64,000 nucleotides of DNA from Minwuiaceae bacterium (GTDB lineage Bacteria > Pseudomonadota > Alphaproteobacteria > Minwuiales > Minwuiaceae). Positions within the stretch are counted from its first letter, which is position 1; each line of letters opens with the position of its first letter. Both the position numbers and the translations under genes were made by a program. The notes under the pieces were generated by a model that searched no databases, was not told where the DNA came from, and worked only from the letters and a program-made list of their open reading frames with translations. Location: contig JANQEE010000040.1 in the NCBI GenBank assembly GCA_028278525.1, positions 1 to 64,000 of the forward strand, in the 5' to 3' direction. This document shows, in pieces, positions 56,050 through 64,000 of this stretch.

Positions 56050-56274
56050 CGTTTTGCCCTCCGTCAATGCACTTTCAATCGAAAATTGCTTGATCGTTTT
56101 ACTGTTCGCGTATGATAGCAACGCAAACCGAAGCGCGGTGTCCAAAAAATGGCGGTGGCCGCCAGCGGCGGCCACCTGATCGTACGACCCTTTGCCCCAA
56201 GCTCGATCTTATCGCCGGCGGGCGCGACGACGCTGTGGGGTTTGCCACATATCGGGCAGGGACTGTCTGGAGGC

Positions 56275-56883
56275 TTAGGCGTCCCAGCTTGGCCGGCTGC
56301 GCAGGCGGTCGTCCCAGCGACGCAGGTTGGAGAGTTCTTCGGGGATTTCGATGCCGACGAAGCCCGCGATCATCGACGCCGTCATGCCGGTGATATCGGC
56401 GACGGAAAATCGGTCGCCGGTCAGGTAAGGCCGGCCATCGGCCAGTTCGCCGTCCAGCCAGGCCAGCTTCTTCATGGATGTCTCGCGTTGCGCTTCCGCG
56501 TATGCGGGCACCTGCATGACCCGGTCCTTGAAGAAGTCGAAGGTGTGCAGCGCAACGGCGCCGATGTTGGTCATAATCTCGATCTCGATGCGCCGGTTCC
56601 ACATCTCGACTTTGGCGCGTTCGACAGCGTCGGCGCCGAACAGCGGCGGGTCCGGATACAACTCCTCGAAATAGCGGCAGATGGCGACGCTCTCGGTGAT
56701 GATCGTGCCGTCGTCCAACTCCAGCACCGGTACGGCGCCCAGCGAGTTCTTCTTCAGGAACGCGGGCGAGCGCGCCTCGTTTTTTGGAATGTCGAGCCGT
56801 TCCGTCGGTACTTCGACACCTTTCTCCGCGAGGAAGATGCGCACGCGCCGGGGGTTGGGGGCAGCGCCGTCATAGAACTTCAT
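56275..56883 (-). CDS. Glutathione S-transferase family protein
   Basis: A 202-residue GST. The N-terminal domain has MKFYDGAAPNPRRVRIFLAE, the cis-proline GAVPVLELDDG and ITESVAICRYFE. The C-terminal helical domain includes LTGDRFSVADITGM. The likely activating residue is in AAPNPRRV. The start at 56881-56883 follows AGGAGAACCCC. It is divergent from the ArsR gene 79 bp away. Confidence 0.9.
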   Translation of the reverse strand: MKFYDGAAPNPRRVRIFLAEKGVEVPTERLDIPKNEARSPAFLKKNSLGAVPVLELDDGTIITESVAICRYFEELYPDPPLFGADAVERAKVEMWNRRIEIEIMTNIGAVALHTFDFFKDRVMQVPAYAEAQRETSMKKLAWLDGELADGRPYLTGDRFSVADITGMTASMIAGFVGIEIPEELSNLRRWDDRLRSRPSWDA

Positions 56884-56962
56884 GGGGTTCTCCTAATTGA
56901 TCCGTTGGCCGAAATTTGATACAGTGTATGGCAATATAAACATATGATCAATAGGTGATATA

Positions 56963-57277
56963 TTGCTGGACGCTACGTTCTCGGCCCTGTCCGACCCAAC
57001 CCGCCGCGGCATCCTGGAATTCCTCGCCGACGGCGACCTGTCGGTCGGCGAACTGGTCGACGAGTTCTCGATCTCCCAGTCCGCCGTGTCTCGCCACTTG
57101 CAGGTGCTGGAACATGCCGGCCTGGTGACCCGGCGGCGGGATGGTCAGCGCCGGCTCTGCTCGCTCAACGGCGAACCCCTACGCGAAGCCGACGAATGGA
57201 TCGCCCGCTATCGCGCCTTCTGGGAAGCCCGCCTGGACCGGCTGGACAAGGTCTTGCGTGCAGAGCGCCGGAAATAG
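56963..57277 (+). CDS. ArsR-family transcriptional regulator
   Basis: A 104-residue winged-helix protein. LSDPTRRGILEFLADGD and ISQSAVSRHLQVLEHAGLV are the typical ArsR N-terminal and recognition-helix stretches. It lacks the metal-binding cysteines of metal sensors and resembles the subgroup paired with SRPBCC (AHSA1) proteins. A TTG start at 56963 is inferred. It precedes the SRPBCC gene by 11 bp. Confidence 0.9.
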   Translation: MLDATFSALSDPTRRGILEFLADGDLSVGELVDEFSISQSAVSRHLQVLEHAGLVTRRRDGQRRLCSLNGEPLREADEWIARYRAFWEARLDRLDKVLRAERRK

Positions 57278-57288
57278 GAGGGACGGCC

Positions 57289-57768
57289 ATGGATCGCGCT
57301 CTCGACAATCTACGCGGTACGGAAACAGTCGAAGTCCGCCGCCGGTTCGACGCCAGCCCGGAAGAGGTGTTTCGCGCCTGGGTGACGCCCCGTCTGATCG
57401 AGCAGTGGTGGGGGCCGGAGGGATTCCGGACCACGGTCGCAAGCCTCGACCTCCGGGTCGGCGGCGCCTTTCGCTTCGACATGTTGTCGCCGACCGGCAG
57501 CCGCGGAGCGACCGCCGGGATATACCGCGAGATCGACCCGCCGCGCCGCCTCGTGTTCGATGCCACAGAACACTGCAACTGCGACCTGCCTTCAGGCGAA
57601 ATGCCGCAACTGGACCCGGCGCGCGTCATCGTTGCCTTCGTCGGGCGCGGCGCGGGGACGGAAGTCACCGTCACCCACGCCGGCCTCTCGTCGGCCGCCA
57701 TCGGCCTCCGCGTCGACGGCGGCTGGTCCAGCAGCCTGGGGCGGCTGGCGGCGGTTCTCTCGTTCTAA
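57289..57768 (+). CDS. SRPBCC/AHSA1-like protein
   Basis: A 159-residue START/Bet v1-fold protein of the Hsp90-ATPase-activator-homologue type. VRRRFDASPEEVFRAWVTP, WWGPEGF and the C-terminal GGWSSSLGRL are typical. It has a hydrophobic pocket but no assigned ligand. The ATG at 57289 follows AGGAGGG. It is translated right after the ArsR regulator, a common pairing. Confidence 0.9.
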   Translation: MDRALDNLRGTETVEVRRRFDASPEEVFRAWVTPRLIEQWWGPEGFRTTVASLDLRVGGAFRFDMLSPTGSRGATAGIYREIDPPRRLVFDATEHCNCDLPSGEMPQLDPARVIVAFVGRGAGTEVTVTHAGLSSAAIGLRVDGGWSSSLGRLAAVLSF

Positions 57769-57873
57769 GCTGAACCGGCACGCCAGGGTCCGTCGCTGCG
57801 CCGGGACAGTAAGGCAGGATTCGGCGGCCTTGCCGGCTGTCCGCCGGCCGGAGGTTTACGGGCGGCCGGTCGG

Positions 57874-58680
57874 TCAGCCGAATTCGCAGTTACCGGCGAC
57901 CTGGTTGTTCATCTCATCCGATTCGTCGATTTCGTTCGCCGGGTCGACGGTTGCGAGAAAGCTGTAAGACGCGCCGCCGGCCGTCGGGGCCGGGTCGAGT
58001 TCGACCTGCTGGCCGGGGTCCAGGCCCGGCGTGGGCAACTCAAGAGGCGGCATGTCCTCGATGTTTACCAGGGTGACCGTCGCGGGCGAGAGTCCTTGCC
58101 CCTCGTTGGTGACGGTTACGGTGAGTGCGTCGACCCCACAGTCGGTGCTGACGGCGAGGTCGACCAACTGATAGCCATGAACCTGCTTGTGAAGCGTGGT
58201 ATGGACGGTCGTGACGATAAGGCGGGTGTCCTCGGATGAGATCATGACGTATCCCTTGAGGAGCGGTGTATCGGGATCGATGTCCTCCCCCGATGGATCC
58301 TCTGCCAGCGCCTGGCGTATGTCGTCGCAGTTCATGAAATAGCCCCTGTAGTAGCCGTGTATTCGCTGGACAGTCGACGTGCTGGGCGGCGTGCCCGGAT
58401 ACACGAAGGCGACGCGCCAGCCGGTGGTGACGTTGTCGTCGATCGGGTTCATGGAGCTGATTTCCGTGCGATAGACGGCGTTGACCAGTGGATCGTTTGT
58501 CGTCGTCTCGCCGCACACGTACTTCGCGGCGAACACGCTGTTGTTTCCCTCTTCGATACGCATCACCCGTTCCACGTCTATGGAAAGGCCGGCGCCGACA
58601 CCGGTAACGACGCCGTCTTGCGTGCAGCCGCCCAACGCAAGTCCGGCGAGGGCCATAGTACGTAAAGTCGGCTTTGCCAT
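57874..58680 (-). CDS. Lipoprotein with C-terminal CARDB-like domain
   Basis: A 268-residue protein with a lipoprotein signal (LRTMALAGLALGG then C). The C-terminal ~95 residues are a CARDB-like beta sandwich: YQLVDLAVSTDCGVDALTV, TVTNEGQGLSPATVTL, and ATVDPANEIDESDEMNNQV. Such domains are extracellular adhesion or scaffold modules. The N-terminal part is unrecognised. The ATG at 58678-58680 follows AGGAG. Confidence 0.75.
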   Translation of the reverse strand: MAKPTLRTMALAGLALGGCTQDGVVTGVGAGLSIDVERVMRIEEGNNSVFAAKYVCGETTTNDPLVNAVYRTEISSMNPIDDNVTTGWRVAFVYPGTPPSTSTVQRIHGYYRGYFMNCDDIRQALAEDPSGEDIDPDTPLLKGYVMISSEDTRLIVTTVHTTLHKQVHGYQLVDLAVSTDCGVDALTVTVTNEGQGLSPATVTLVNIEDMPPLELPTPGLDPGQQVELDPAPTAGGASYSFLATVDPANEIDESDEMNNQVAGNCEFG

Positions 58681-59038
58681 AGGGCTACTCCTCTCAATTC
58701 ACGCTGAGAATCGGATTCCGGACGCCGCTGCCGACGAGGCCGAACGGCGTTACGCCACGTCCGGCTCTTAGCTACCGGCGCGTCTCCCAAACCGGAACCC
58801 GAGAAAGGACACAACGGGCATGCAGGATTGCATTACGTGTGGAAATGTCGCCTTGGGAGCGTGTCCGTCCTTCGCGGTGATGCTTCATCATCCTCCATGG
58901 AGGGCCCGTGATTTCCCCGTCTGGGCCGATTTGACGTTTACGTAAACGTCAAGGATAATTGCTATAGGCTTCCGGGGCCTGCTAAGGGTAGGCCCGCCCA
59001 GTGGCCGCGTCGCCGCCAAGCCGAAAGGAATTCCCGAT
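58681..59038. other. Intergenic region before the monooxygenase operon
   Basis: 358 bp between a leftward lipoprotein gene and the rightward catabolic operon. It contains the operator-covered promoter at 58931-58959. A 41-codon open frame (58820-58945) ends inside that operator and is judged not to be a gene. The last part is the leader with AAAGGAA before the TTG start. Confidence 0.7.
58931..58959 (+). promoter_or_regulatory. Strong sigma-70-like promoter overlapped by a perfect 22-bp palindrome
   Basis: TTGACG (58931-58936), 17 bp, GATAAT (58954-58959) match five of six at each hexamer. The palindrome 58931-58952 has arm TTGACGTTTAC and its exact complement, and covers the -35 and spacer. 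It resembles LiuR/MerR-type operators of acyl-CoA catabolism genes as I recall them. Repression of the operon from 59039 is the likely role. Confidence 0.7.
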
Positions 59039-60091
59039 TTGACCGATCACCGTCCCGACGATCCATTGACCTATCCCGTCGGCCGCCGGCCGGACCATGC
59101 CGAATGCGTGGAGGTCGCGCCCGGGGTGCAGTGGATCCGGATGCAGATCCCGATCCCGGGCCTGGATTTCATCAATCTCTGGCTGATCGAGGACGGCGAC
59201 GGTTGGACCATCGTCGACACCGGGCTCCGCAGTAAGAAGACCCAGGCCTGGTGGGAGGAGATCTTCGCCAAGTATCTCGGCGGCAAGCCTGTCACCCGTG
59301 TCATCTGTACCCACTTTCACCCGGACCATATGGGGCTGGCCGGCTGGCTGGTGGAACGTTTCCCGGGCGCCGTGCTTTGGATGTCCTTCGGCGAGTGGTC
59401 GTTCGGCCGGATGCTCTGGCTGGACACGCAAGAGGAAATGCCCGAGGAAGTGGTCCGCTTTTACCGCCGCCTCGGCTGGGGCGAGCAGGCGCTGGCCGCT
59501 TTCCGCAAGCGGGGCTACAACTTCTATTCCCAGGTCGTCTACGACGTGCCGCACGGCGTCCGTCGCATCGTCGACGGCGAGAGTTTCCAGATCGGCGGCC
59601 GCGCCTGGCGGGTGATCGTCGGCCAGGGTCATTCGCCGGAGCATGCCTGCTTGTACTGCGCCGAACTTGGCCTGCTGATTTCCGGCGACCAGATCCTGCC
59701 GCGCATCACGCCGCATATCGGCATCTATCCGAGCGAGCCGGACGGCAACCCGCTTCAGCTCTATATCGACTCGATCGACATATTCCGGCCGCTGCCGGCC
59801 GATACGCTGGTGCTGCCGGCGCACGGCGATCCGTTCCGCGGCCTGCCGCTCCGGCTCGACGCGTTGGCGCACCATCACGACGTGCGGCTGGAGCGGCTCT
59901 ACGTTGCCTGCGACAAGCCGCAGACGGCACTGGAGGTCGTGCCGGCGATGTTCTCGCGCAAGCTAAAACCCGACGATATGCGGCTCGCGTCCGCCGAGGG
60001 CGTGGCGCACCTGCATTGCCTGATGGGCATGGGCAGGGTCGTGCGCGAAATGGCTTCCGACGGTGTCTACCGCTATCGCCGAGCCGCCTGA
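59039..60091 (+). CDS. MBL-fold metallo-hydrolase
   Basis: A 350-residue metallo-beta-lactamase-fold hydrolase. The metal-binding ICTHFHPDHMG, the GQGHSPEH histidine and the bridging aspartate in LISGDQILP are present. The C-terminal third is helical, as in bacterial lactonase or thioesterase-like members (LACTB2/RidA-like group). It uses TTG at 59039 with AAGGAA upstream. It is the first gene of the operon. Confidence 0.88.
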   Translation: MTDHRPDDPLTYPVGRRPDHAECVEVAPGVQWIRMQIPIPGLDFINLWLIEDGDGWTIVDTGLRSKKTQAWWEEIFAKYLGGKPVTRVICTHFHPDHMGLAGWLVERFPGAVLWMSFGEWSFGRMLWLDTQEEMPEEVVRFYRRLGWGEQALAAFRKRGYNFYSQVVYDVPHGVRRIVDGESFQIGGRAWRVIVGQGHSPEHACLYCAELGLLISGDQILPRITPHIGIYPSEPDGNPLQLYIDSIDIFRPLPADTLVLPAHGDPFRGLPLRLDALAHHHDVRLERLYVACDKPQTALEVVPAMFSRKLKPDDMRLASAEGVAHLHCLMGMGRVVREMASDGVYRYRRAA

Positions 60092-60126
60092 CACCCAATC
60101 ATCGAAACCCAGGGAGGAGACTTGAA

Positions 60127-60927
60127 ATGACCGATCATCTGCTGACCGAAATCGATGGGCCGATCGCCTACGCCACCTTCAATCGGCCGGAAACGCGCAA
60201 TGCGCTGTCGCTGGAAATGCGCCAGCGCATGGGCGAATTCCTGACCGAGATCGAGCATGACGACAGCGTGCGTTGCCTGATCCTGCGCGGCAGCGGCGAC
60301 CATTTTATGGCCGGCGGCGACGTGAAAAGCATGGCAGAGATCGTCAAGACCACCACCGCCGCCGAACGGCGCGGCATGTTCGAGGCGCGGATTCACAATC
60401 TGCACCCGATGATCTTCGCCTTGCGCCGGCTGCGTAAGCCGGTAATCGGCTCGGTCCAGGGCGGCTGCGCCGGGGCGGGTTTGAGCTTCCTGCTTGCCTG
60501 CGACATGGCCGTCGCGGCCGACAACGCCTTCTTCACCCTGGCCTACATCCATATCGGCACCAGCCCGGACGCCTCCGGCACCTTCTTCCTGCCGCGCACC
60601 GTCGGCATGAAAAAGGCGATGGAGATCGCCATGCTGGGCGACCGCTTCGACGCGGCGACGGCTGAAAGCCTCGGCATCGTCAATCGCGTGGTGCCCGCCG
60701 ACAACCTGGCGGTCGAAACCCGCGCGCTGGCCGATCGCCTTGCCGCGGGCCCGGCGCACGCCATCGGCAACACCAAGGAACTGCTCAACGCCTCGCTCGG
60801 CAACAGCCTCGAAGCCCACCTCGCGAGGGAAGCCGAGAGCTTCGCCGACTGCTCGACGACCGAGGACTGGGCGGAGGGCGTCACCGCGTTCGCCGAGAAG
60901 CGCAAGCCTCAGTTCAAGGGCCGCTGA
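60127..60927 (+). CDS. Enoyl-CoA hydratase/isomerase family protein
   Basis: A 266-residue crotonase-fold enzyme. The oxyanion-hole segments FMAGGDVKSM and VQGGCAGAGLSF are clear. The two catalytic glutamate positions of hydratases are in the region LACDMAVAADNAFF and TSPDASGTFFLPR; the second reads Asp-Ala rather than the usual Glu, so it may be an isomerase or hydrolase. The ATG at 60127 has AGGGAGGAG. It is 35 bp after the MBL gene. Confidence 0.9.
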   Translation: MTDHLLTEIDGPIAYATFNRPETRNALSLEMRQRMGEFLTEIEHDDSVRCLILRGSGDHFMAGGDVKSMAEIVKTTTAAERRGMFEARIHNLHPMIFALRRLRKPVIGSVQGGCAGAGLSFLLACDMAVAADNAFFTLAYIHIGTSPDASGTFFLPRTVGMKKAMEIAMLGDRFDAATAESLGIVNRVVPADNLAVETRALADRLAAGPAHAIGNTKELLNASLGNSLEAHLAREAESFADCSTTEDWAEGVTAFAEKRKPQFKGR

Positions 60928-60943
60928 ACCTTCGGCGTATCCC

Positions 60944-62431
60944 ATGAGCACGCAAGCAACGGAAAATCCGACGGCGGATGTGCGTCGCGACCTCCGGTTC
61001 GTCATTATCGGTGCCGGCATGTCCGGCATCCTGACCGCGATCAAGCTGCAGGAGAGGGGCGTAACCGACTTCACGATCTACGAGAAGGCGGATCGCCTCG
61101 GCGGCACCTGGCGAGACAACACCTATCCCGGTCTGTCCTGCGACGTACCGTCCCACCTCTACAGCTATTCGTTCGAACCCAACCCCGACTGGAGCCATCG
61201 GTTCTCGCCGGGCGCCGAGATCCTGGCCTATTTCGAGAAGGTCACCAAGAAATACGGCGTCGAGCGTTTCATCAGGTTCAACAAGGAAATCGCGCAGACC
61301 GAATATAGAGACGGCCGGTGGCACCTTGAGACCAAGGACGGAACGAAGGACGTCGCCGACGTGGTGATCGCGGCGACCGGCGTGCTGCACCACCCGGTCT
61401 ATCCCGACATCGACGGCCTGGACAGTTTCGAAGGCGTCTGCTTCCACAGTGCCCGCTGGGACCATTCCGTACCGCTGGACGGCAAGCGGGTCGGCATCGT
61501 CGGCACCGGGTCGACCGGCGTGCAGATCGTACCGGCCATCGTCGACCGGGTCGCCAAGGTATCGCTGTTCCAACGCACGGCGCAGTGGATTGTGCCGCTG
61601 CCCAACCCGGAACACAGCGAACAGGAGAAGGCGGCCTTCCGCGCCTCGCCCGAGTTGATGCGGGAGACGTACCTCTATCTGGCGGAGCGTTTTCAGAACA
61701 CCTTCGCCCGCGCCGTTGTCGGCGACCGGGAACAGATGGCCAAGATCGAGGAAGCCTGTCGCACCAACCTGGAAGAAAACGTCCAAGATCCCGAACTCAG
61801 GCGGAAACTGACGCCGGACTACAAGGTCGCGTGCAAGCGCCTGATCATGTCGGACGCGTTCTATCCGGCGATCCAGAAACCGAGTGCGGAGCTGGTCGCC
61901 GAAGGCATCGATCGGATCGAACCCGGCGGCATCCGCACCGCTGACGGGCGCTTACACGAACTCGACGTGCTGGTGCTGGCGACCGGCTTCGACGGCCACC
62001 GCTTCATGCGGCCGATGCAGGTGATCGGCCAGGGCGGCGTCAGCCTCGACCAGGCCTGGGCCAACGGCAACGAGGCGCACCGCGCCGTCGCCGTGCCGGG
62101 CTTTCCCAACTTCTTCATGCTGGCCGGCCCGAACAGCCCGATCGGCAATTTCTCGCTGATCATGATCTCGGAGATGCAGCTCAACTACATCCTGCAGCTC
62201 GTCGATCTGGTGCAGAAGGGAAACTGCCGGGCGGTCGTGCCGAAGCAGGAGGCGACGGCCCGCTTTAACGCCGCGATCAGGGAAGCCATGCCGGGCACCG
62301 TCTGGGTCACCGGCTGCCGCTCCTGGTACCTCGACAAGAACGGCAATCCGGCGATGTGGCCGTGGACCTTCGAACGCTTCGAACAGGACATGAAGCAGCC
62401 CGACCTGGACGAATACGAACTGATCGCCTGA
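60944..62431 (+). CDS. Flavin-containing monooxygenase, Baeyer-Villiger type
   Basis: A 495-residue class B flavoprotein monooxygenase. The FAD motif VIIGAGMSGILTAIKL, the NADPH motif VGIVGTGSTGVQIV, and between them the fingerprint FEGVCFHSARWDHS (FxGxxxHxxxW) identify it. Such enzymes insert oxygen next to a ketone to make an ester or lactone. The MBL hydrolase could open a lactone product and the hydratase could act on a later CoA ester. The ATG at 60944 is 16 bp after the hydratase stop. Confidence 0.92.
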   Translation: MSTQATENPTADVRRDLRFVIIGAGMSGILTAIKLQERGVTDFTIYEKADRLGGTWRDNTYPGLSCDVPSHLYSYSFEPNPDWSHRFSPGAEILAYFEKVTKKYGVERFIRFNKEIAQTEYRDGRWHLETKDGTKDVADVVIAATGVLHHPVYPDIDGLDSFEGVCFHSARWDHSVPLDGKRVGIVGTGSTGVQIVPAIVDRVAKVSLFQRTAQWIVPLPNPEHSEQEKAAFRASPELMRETYLYLAERFQNTFARAVVGDREQMAKIEEACRTNLEENVQDPELRRKLTPDYKVACKRLIMSDAFYPAIQKPSAELVAEGIDRIEPGGIRTADGRLHELDVLVLATGFDGHRFMRPMQVIGQGGVSLDQAWANGNEAHRAVAVPGFPNFFMLAGPNSPIGNFSLIMISEMQLNYILQLVDLVQKGNCRAVVPKQEATARFNAAIREAMPGTVWVTGCRSWYLDKNGNPAMWPWTFERFEQDMKQPDLDEYELIA

Positions 62432-62525
62432 CGTTAGGAGCGCGGCGAGCTGTTAGCCGCTCCTCATGCCGATCTTTTTCTGGTTTAGTAAGGCTGCGAT
62501 CAACCGGAAATGGCAGGAGGCGGGC

Positions 62526-63350
62526 ATGGCGACCCTGGCCGGCAAGACCTTGTTTATCACCGGCGCGAGCCGCGGCATCGGTCTGGCGATCGGTCTGCGC
62601 GCCGCCAAAGACGGCGCCAACGTGGCAATCGCGGCGAAGACGGCGGAGTCGCATCCCAAACTGCCGGGCACCATCTACACGGCGGCGGAGGAGATCGAAG
62701 CGGCCGGCGGCAAGGCGCTGCCGCTGATCGTCGACGTGCGCGAGGAAGAACAGGTCGAAGCGGCGGTGGAGAAGACCGTTGAGGCCTTCGGTGGCATCGA
62801 CATTCTGGTCAACAACGCGTCGGCGATCAGCATGACGGGCACCTTGGAAACGCCGATGAAGCGTTTCGACCTGATGCATCAGGTCAATGTCCGCGGCACC
62901 TTTCTCTGCAGCCAGAAATGCATTCCGCATCTCCGCCAGTCCAAGAACCCGCATGTGCTCAACCTCTCCCCGCCGCTCAACTTCGAAGCCCGCTGGTTCG
63001 GGCCGCACGTAGCCTATTCGATGGCGAAATACGGCATGAGTCTCTGCGTGCTGGGTATGGCGGAGGAGTTCCGGCGCAACGGCATCGCGTTCAACGCGCT
63101 CTGGCCGCGCACCGCTATCGACACGGCGGCCATGGCCATGCTCGGCGGGCCGGACGCGGCCAAGCGTTGCCGCAAGCCGGAGATCATGGCCGACGCGGCG
63201 CATGTCATTCTGACCCGCGACGCCCGGCTCTGCACCGGCAGCTACTTCATCGACGACGAAGTGCTGGCGGCGGAAGGCAAGACCGACCTGTCGGAATACC
63301 TGCATCCCGGCGGCCGCGAAGAAGACCTGCTGCCGGACTTCTTCGTCTGA
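62526..63350 (+). CDS. SDR-family oxidoreductase, HSDL2-like
   Basis: A 274-residue short-chain dehydrogenase. LFITGASRGIGLAIGLRAA binds the cofactor; DILVNNASAIS, the serine in VLNLSPPLN and YSMAKYG form the catalytic set. The long insert after KTAESHPKLPGTIY is typical of HSDL2-type enzymes. It probably oxidises or reduces an alcohol/ketone linked to the monooxygenase substrate. The ATG at 62526 has AGGAGG; an in-frame ATG 20 codons upstream lacks one. Confidence 0.9.
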   Translation: MATLAGKTLFITGASRGIGLAIGLRAAKDGANVAIAAKTAESHPKLPGTIYTAAEEIEAAGGKALPLIVDVREEEQVEAAVEKTVEAFGGIDILVNNASAISMTGTLETPMKRFDLMHQVNVRGTFLCSQKCIPHLRQSKNPHVLNLSPPLNFEARWFGPHVAYSMAKYGMSLCVLGMAEEFRRNGIAFNALWPRTAIDTAAMAMLGGPDAAKRCRKPEIMADAAHVILTRDARLCTGSYFIDDEVLAAEGKTDLSEYLHPGGREEDLLPDFFV

Positions 63351-63364
63351 GTGCCGGTATCGCG

Positions 63365-63721
63365 ATGAGCATCGACTACGACGGCCGCATCTTCCGTTCG
63401 GTCGGCAATACAGGCAGCGGCGAAGTCGACGGCGATACCCGGTTTCACTATCGGCAGGAAGGCGATGTGGTCTGGGCGACCTACAGGGGTGGCGGGGTGA
63501 AATTCGGCAGTTTGGTGGCTAAGGTGTTGGACGGTGGCGCGCTGGACATGCGCTACAACCACGTCAACGCGTCCGGCGGTCTGATGACCGGGCAGTGCCG
63601 ATCGGTGCCGGAACGGCTGCCGGACGGTCGGCTTCGTCTGCACGAGACCTGGCAGTGGACCAGCGGCGACCGATCGTCGGGCCAGTCGGTGATCGAGGAG
63701 GTTGAGATCGATGCCGATTAG
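63365..63721 (+). CDS. Small beta-rich protein of unknown function (often labelled n-acetylglutamate synthase)
   Basis: A 118-residue protein with many short beta strands (YDGRIFRSVGNTGSGEVDGD, FHYRQEGDVVWATYRGGGV). Similar proteins carry the label n-acetylglutamate synthase in many genomes, which I do not trust: there is no GNAT domain. It may be a small lipocalin-like or avidin-like binding protein. It follows the SDR by 14 bp and overlaps the VOC gene by 11 bp. Confidence 0.7.
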   Translation: MSIDYDGRIFRSVGNTGSGEVDGDTRFHYRQEGDVVWATYRGGGVKFGSLVAKVLDGGALDMRYNHVNASGGLMTGQCRSVPERLPDGRLRLHETWQWTSGDRSSGQSVIEEVEIDAD

Positions 63722-64000
63722 GGGCCTGGATCATGTGGCGATAACCGTTGCCGACCAGGAGCGCGCCTTGGCGTTCTATCGCGACGTGCTGAATGCCGAG
63801 ATCGTTTGGGAAGCCGAGTGGCGCGCCGGCAAGCTGCCGATCTTTTCGGCCCGGCTCGGCGCCAACGTGATCAACATCCACGCGGCGGCAAGCCCCGGAT
63901 CGCCGCGCGCCGAGCATCCGACCGTCGGCGCCGGCGACCTGTGCTTTCGCTGGGACGGCCCGATCGCCGATGCGGTGCGCCTGCTGGAAGAAAACGGCGT
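63711..64000 (+). CDS. VOC-family protein (partial, runs off the window)
   Basis: The first 96 residues of a glyoxalase-fold protein: LDHVAITVADQERALAFYRD with the first metal histidine, then INIHAAASPGSPRAEHPTVG. It could be a dioxygenase or isomerase of the same operon. It starts at ATG 63711 inside the previous gene, which supports co-expression. The C terminus is outside the window. Confidence 0.88.
   Translation, partial: MPIRGLDHVAITVADQERALAFYRDVLNAEIVWEAEWRAGKLPIFSARLGANVINIHAAASPGSPRAEHPTVGAGDLCFRWDGPIADAVRLLEENG

Noticed and set aside
58820-58945. A 41-codon open frame with four cysteines before the monooxygenase operon
   Set aside because: It ends inside the operator/promoter, its ribosome site is loosely spaced, and the sequence shows no conserved pattern. 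Most likely chance.

Overview
The window is GC-rich chromosomal DNA with compact, mostly operonic genes. The best-supported guess is a free-living alphaproteobacterium of Rhodospirillales type. This rests on the roughly 500-residue NADP isocitrate dehydrogenase with an extra C-terminal domain, the many short catabolic operons with GntR/LysR/AraC regulators, TauD-type dioxygenases, a DmdC-like acyl-CoA dehydrogenase, and ATGA/GTGA gene overlaps. No rRNA, tRNA, CRISPR array, phage or transposase gene was seen.

Layout. (1) 1-5508, minus strand: an arginine deiminase operon (YfcC/ArcD-type carrier, arcA, arcB, arcC) runs straight into a V-type ATPase subunit B gene. That gene is cut by the window edge and carries a diverged in-frame tandem repeat; an FNR/ANR-like box lies upstream of the operon. 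(2) 6057-9978, plus: a frameshifted FAD oxidoreductase, a uronate-dehydrogenase-like SDR, a KdgK-type kinase and KDPG aldolase. (3) 9956-15074: a secreted unknown, a YegS-like lipid kinase, a HAD-UbiA fusion with an eroded prenyltransferase motif, and icd. (4) 15174-26844: LysR, GntR, AraC and GntR/UTRA regulators with two TauD-family dioxygenases, an aminotransferase, a two-subunit molybdenum hydroxylase (Ior type) and a class 3 lipase. (5) 27011-34356: a Popeye-like cyclic-nucleotide-domain membrane protein, an MFS exporter, a GST, a 901-residue coiled-coil SPOR protein, DUF2937, VOC, rhodanese and YggT-like genes. (6) 34454-43257: a sodium:solute symporter with its DUF4212 partner, divergent from an exonuclease-CBS-DUF294 fusion, a single-domain response regulator and a CbrA-like kinase whose sensor is itself a symporter fold. 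(7) 43371-51366: a GT87-like membrane protein, ettA behind a striking hairpin/terminator leader, then Sua5, FAD oxidoreductase, MFS and DUF1194 genes in a tightly overlapped operon. (8) 51565-58680: DmdC-like dehydrogenase, a PEP-CTERM-like surface protein, LysE exporter, two lipoproteins, a GST and an ArsR/SRPBCC pair. (9) 59039-end, plus: a catabolic operon (MBL hydrolase, enoyl-CoA hydratase, Baeyer-Villiger-type monooxygenase, SDR, small unknown, VOC) behind a strong promoter covered by a perfect 22-bp palindrome.

How the genes fit together. Region 1 looks like a low-oxygen arginine-fermentation unit making ATP and ammonia, apparently co-transcribed with an ATP-driven proton or sodium pump. 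Region 6 pairs a real carboxylate-type symporter with a symporter-shaped sensor kinase and a nucleotidyltransferase/CBS protein, consistent with sensing uptake or energy state. Regions 4 and 9 are locally regulated catabolic modules with visible operators. The leads most worth checking are the ettA leader, the exonuclease-CBS-DUF294 fusion with its dual SSS system, the bacterial Popeye homologue, and the ATPase repeat.
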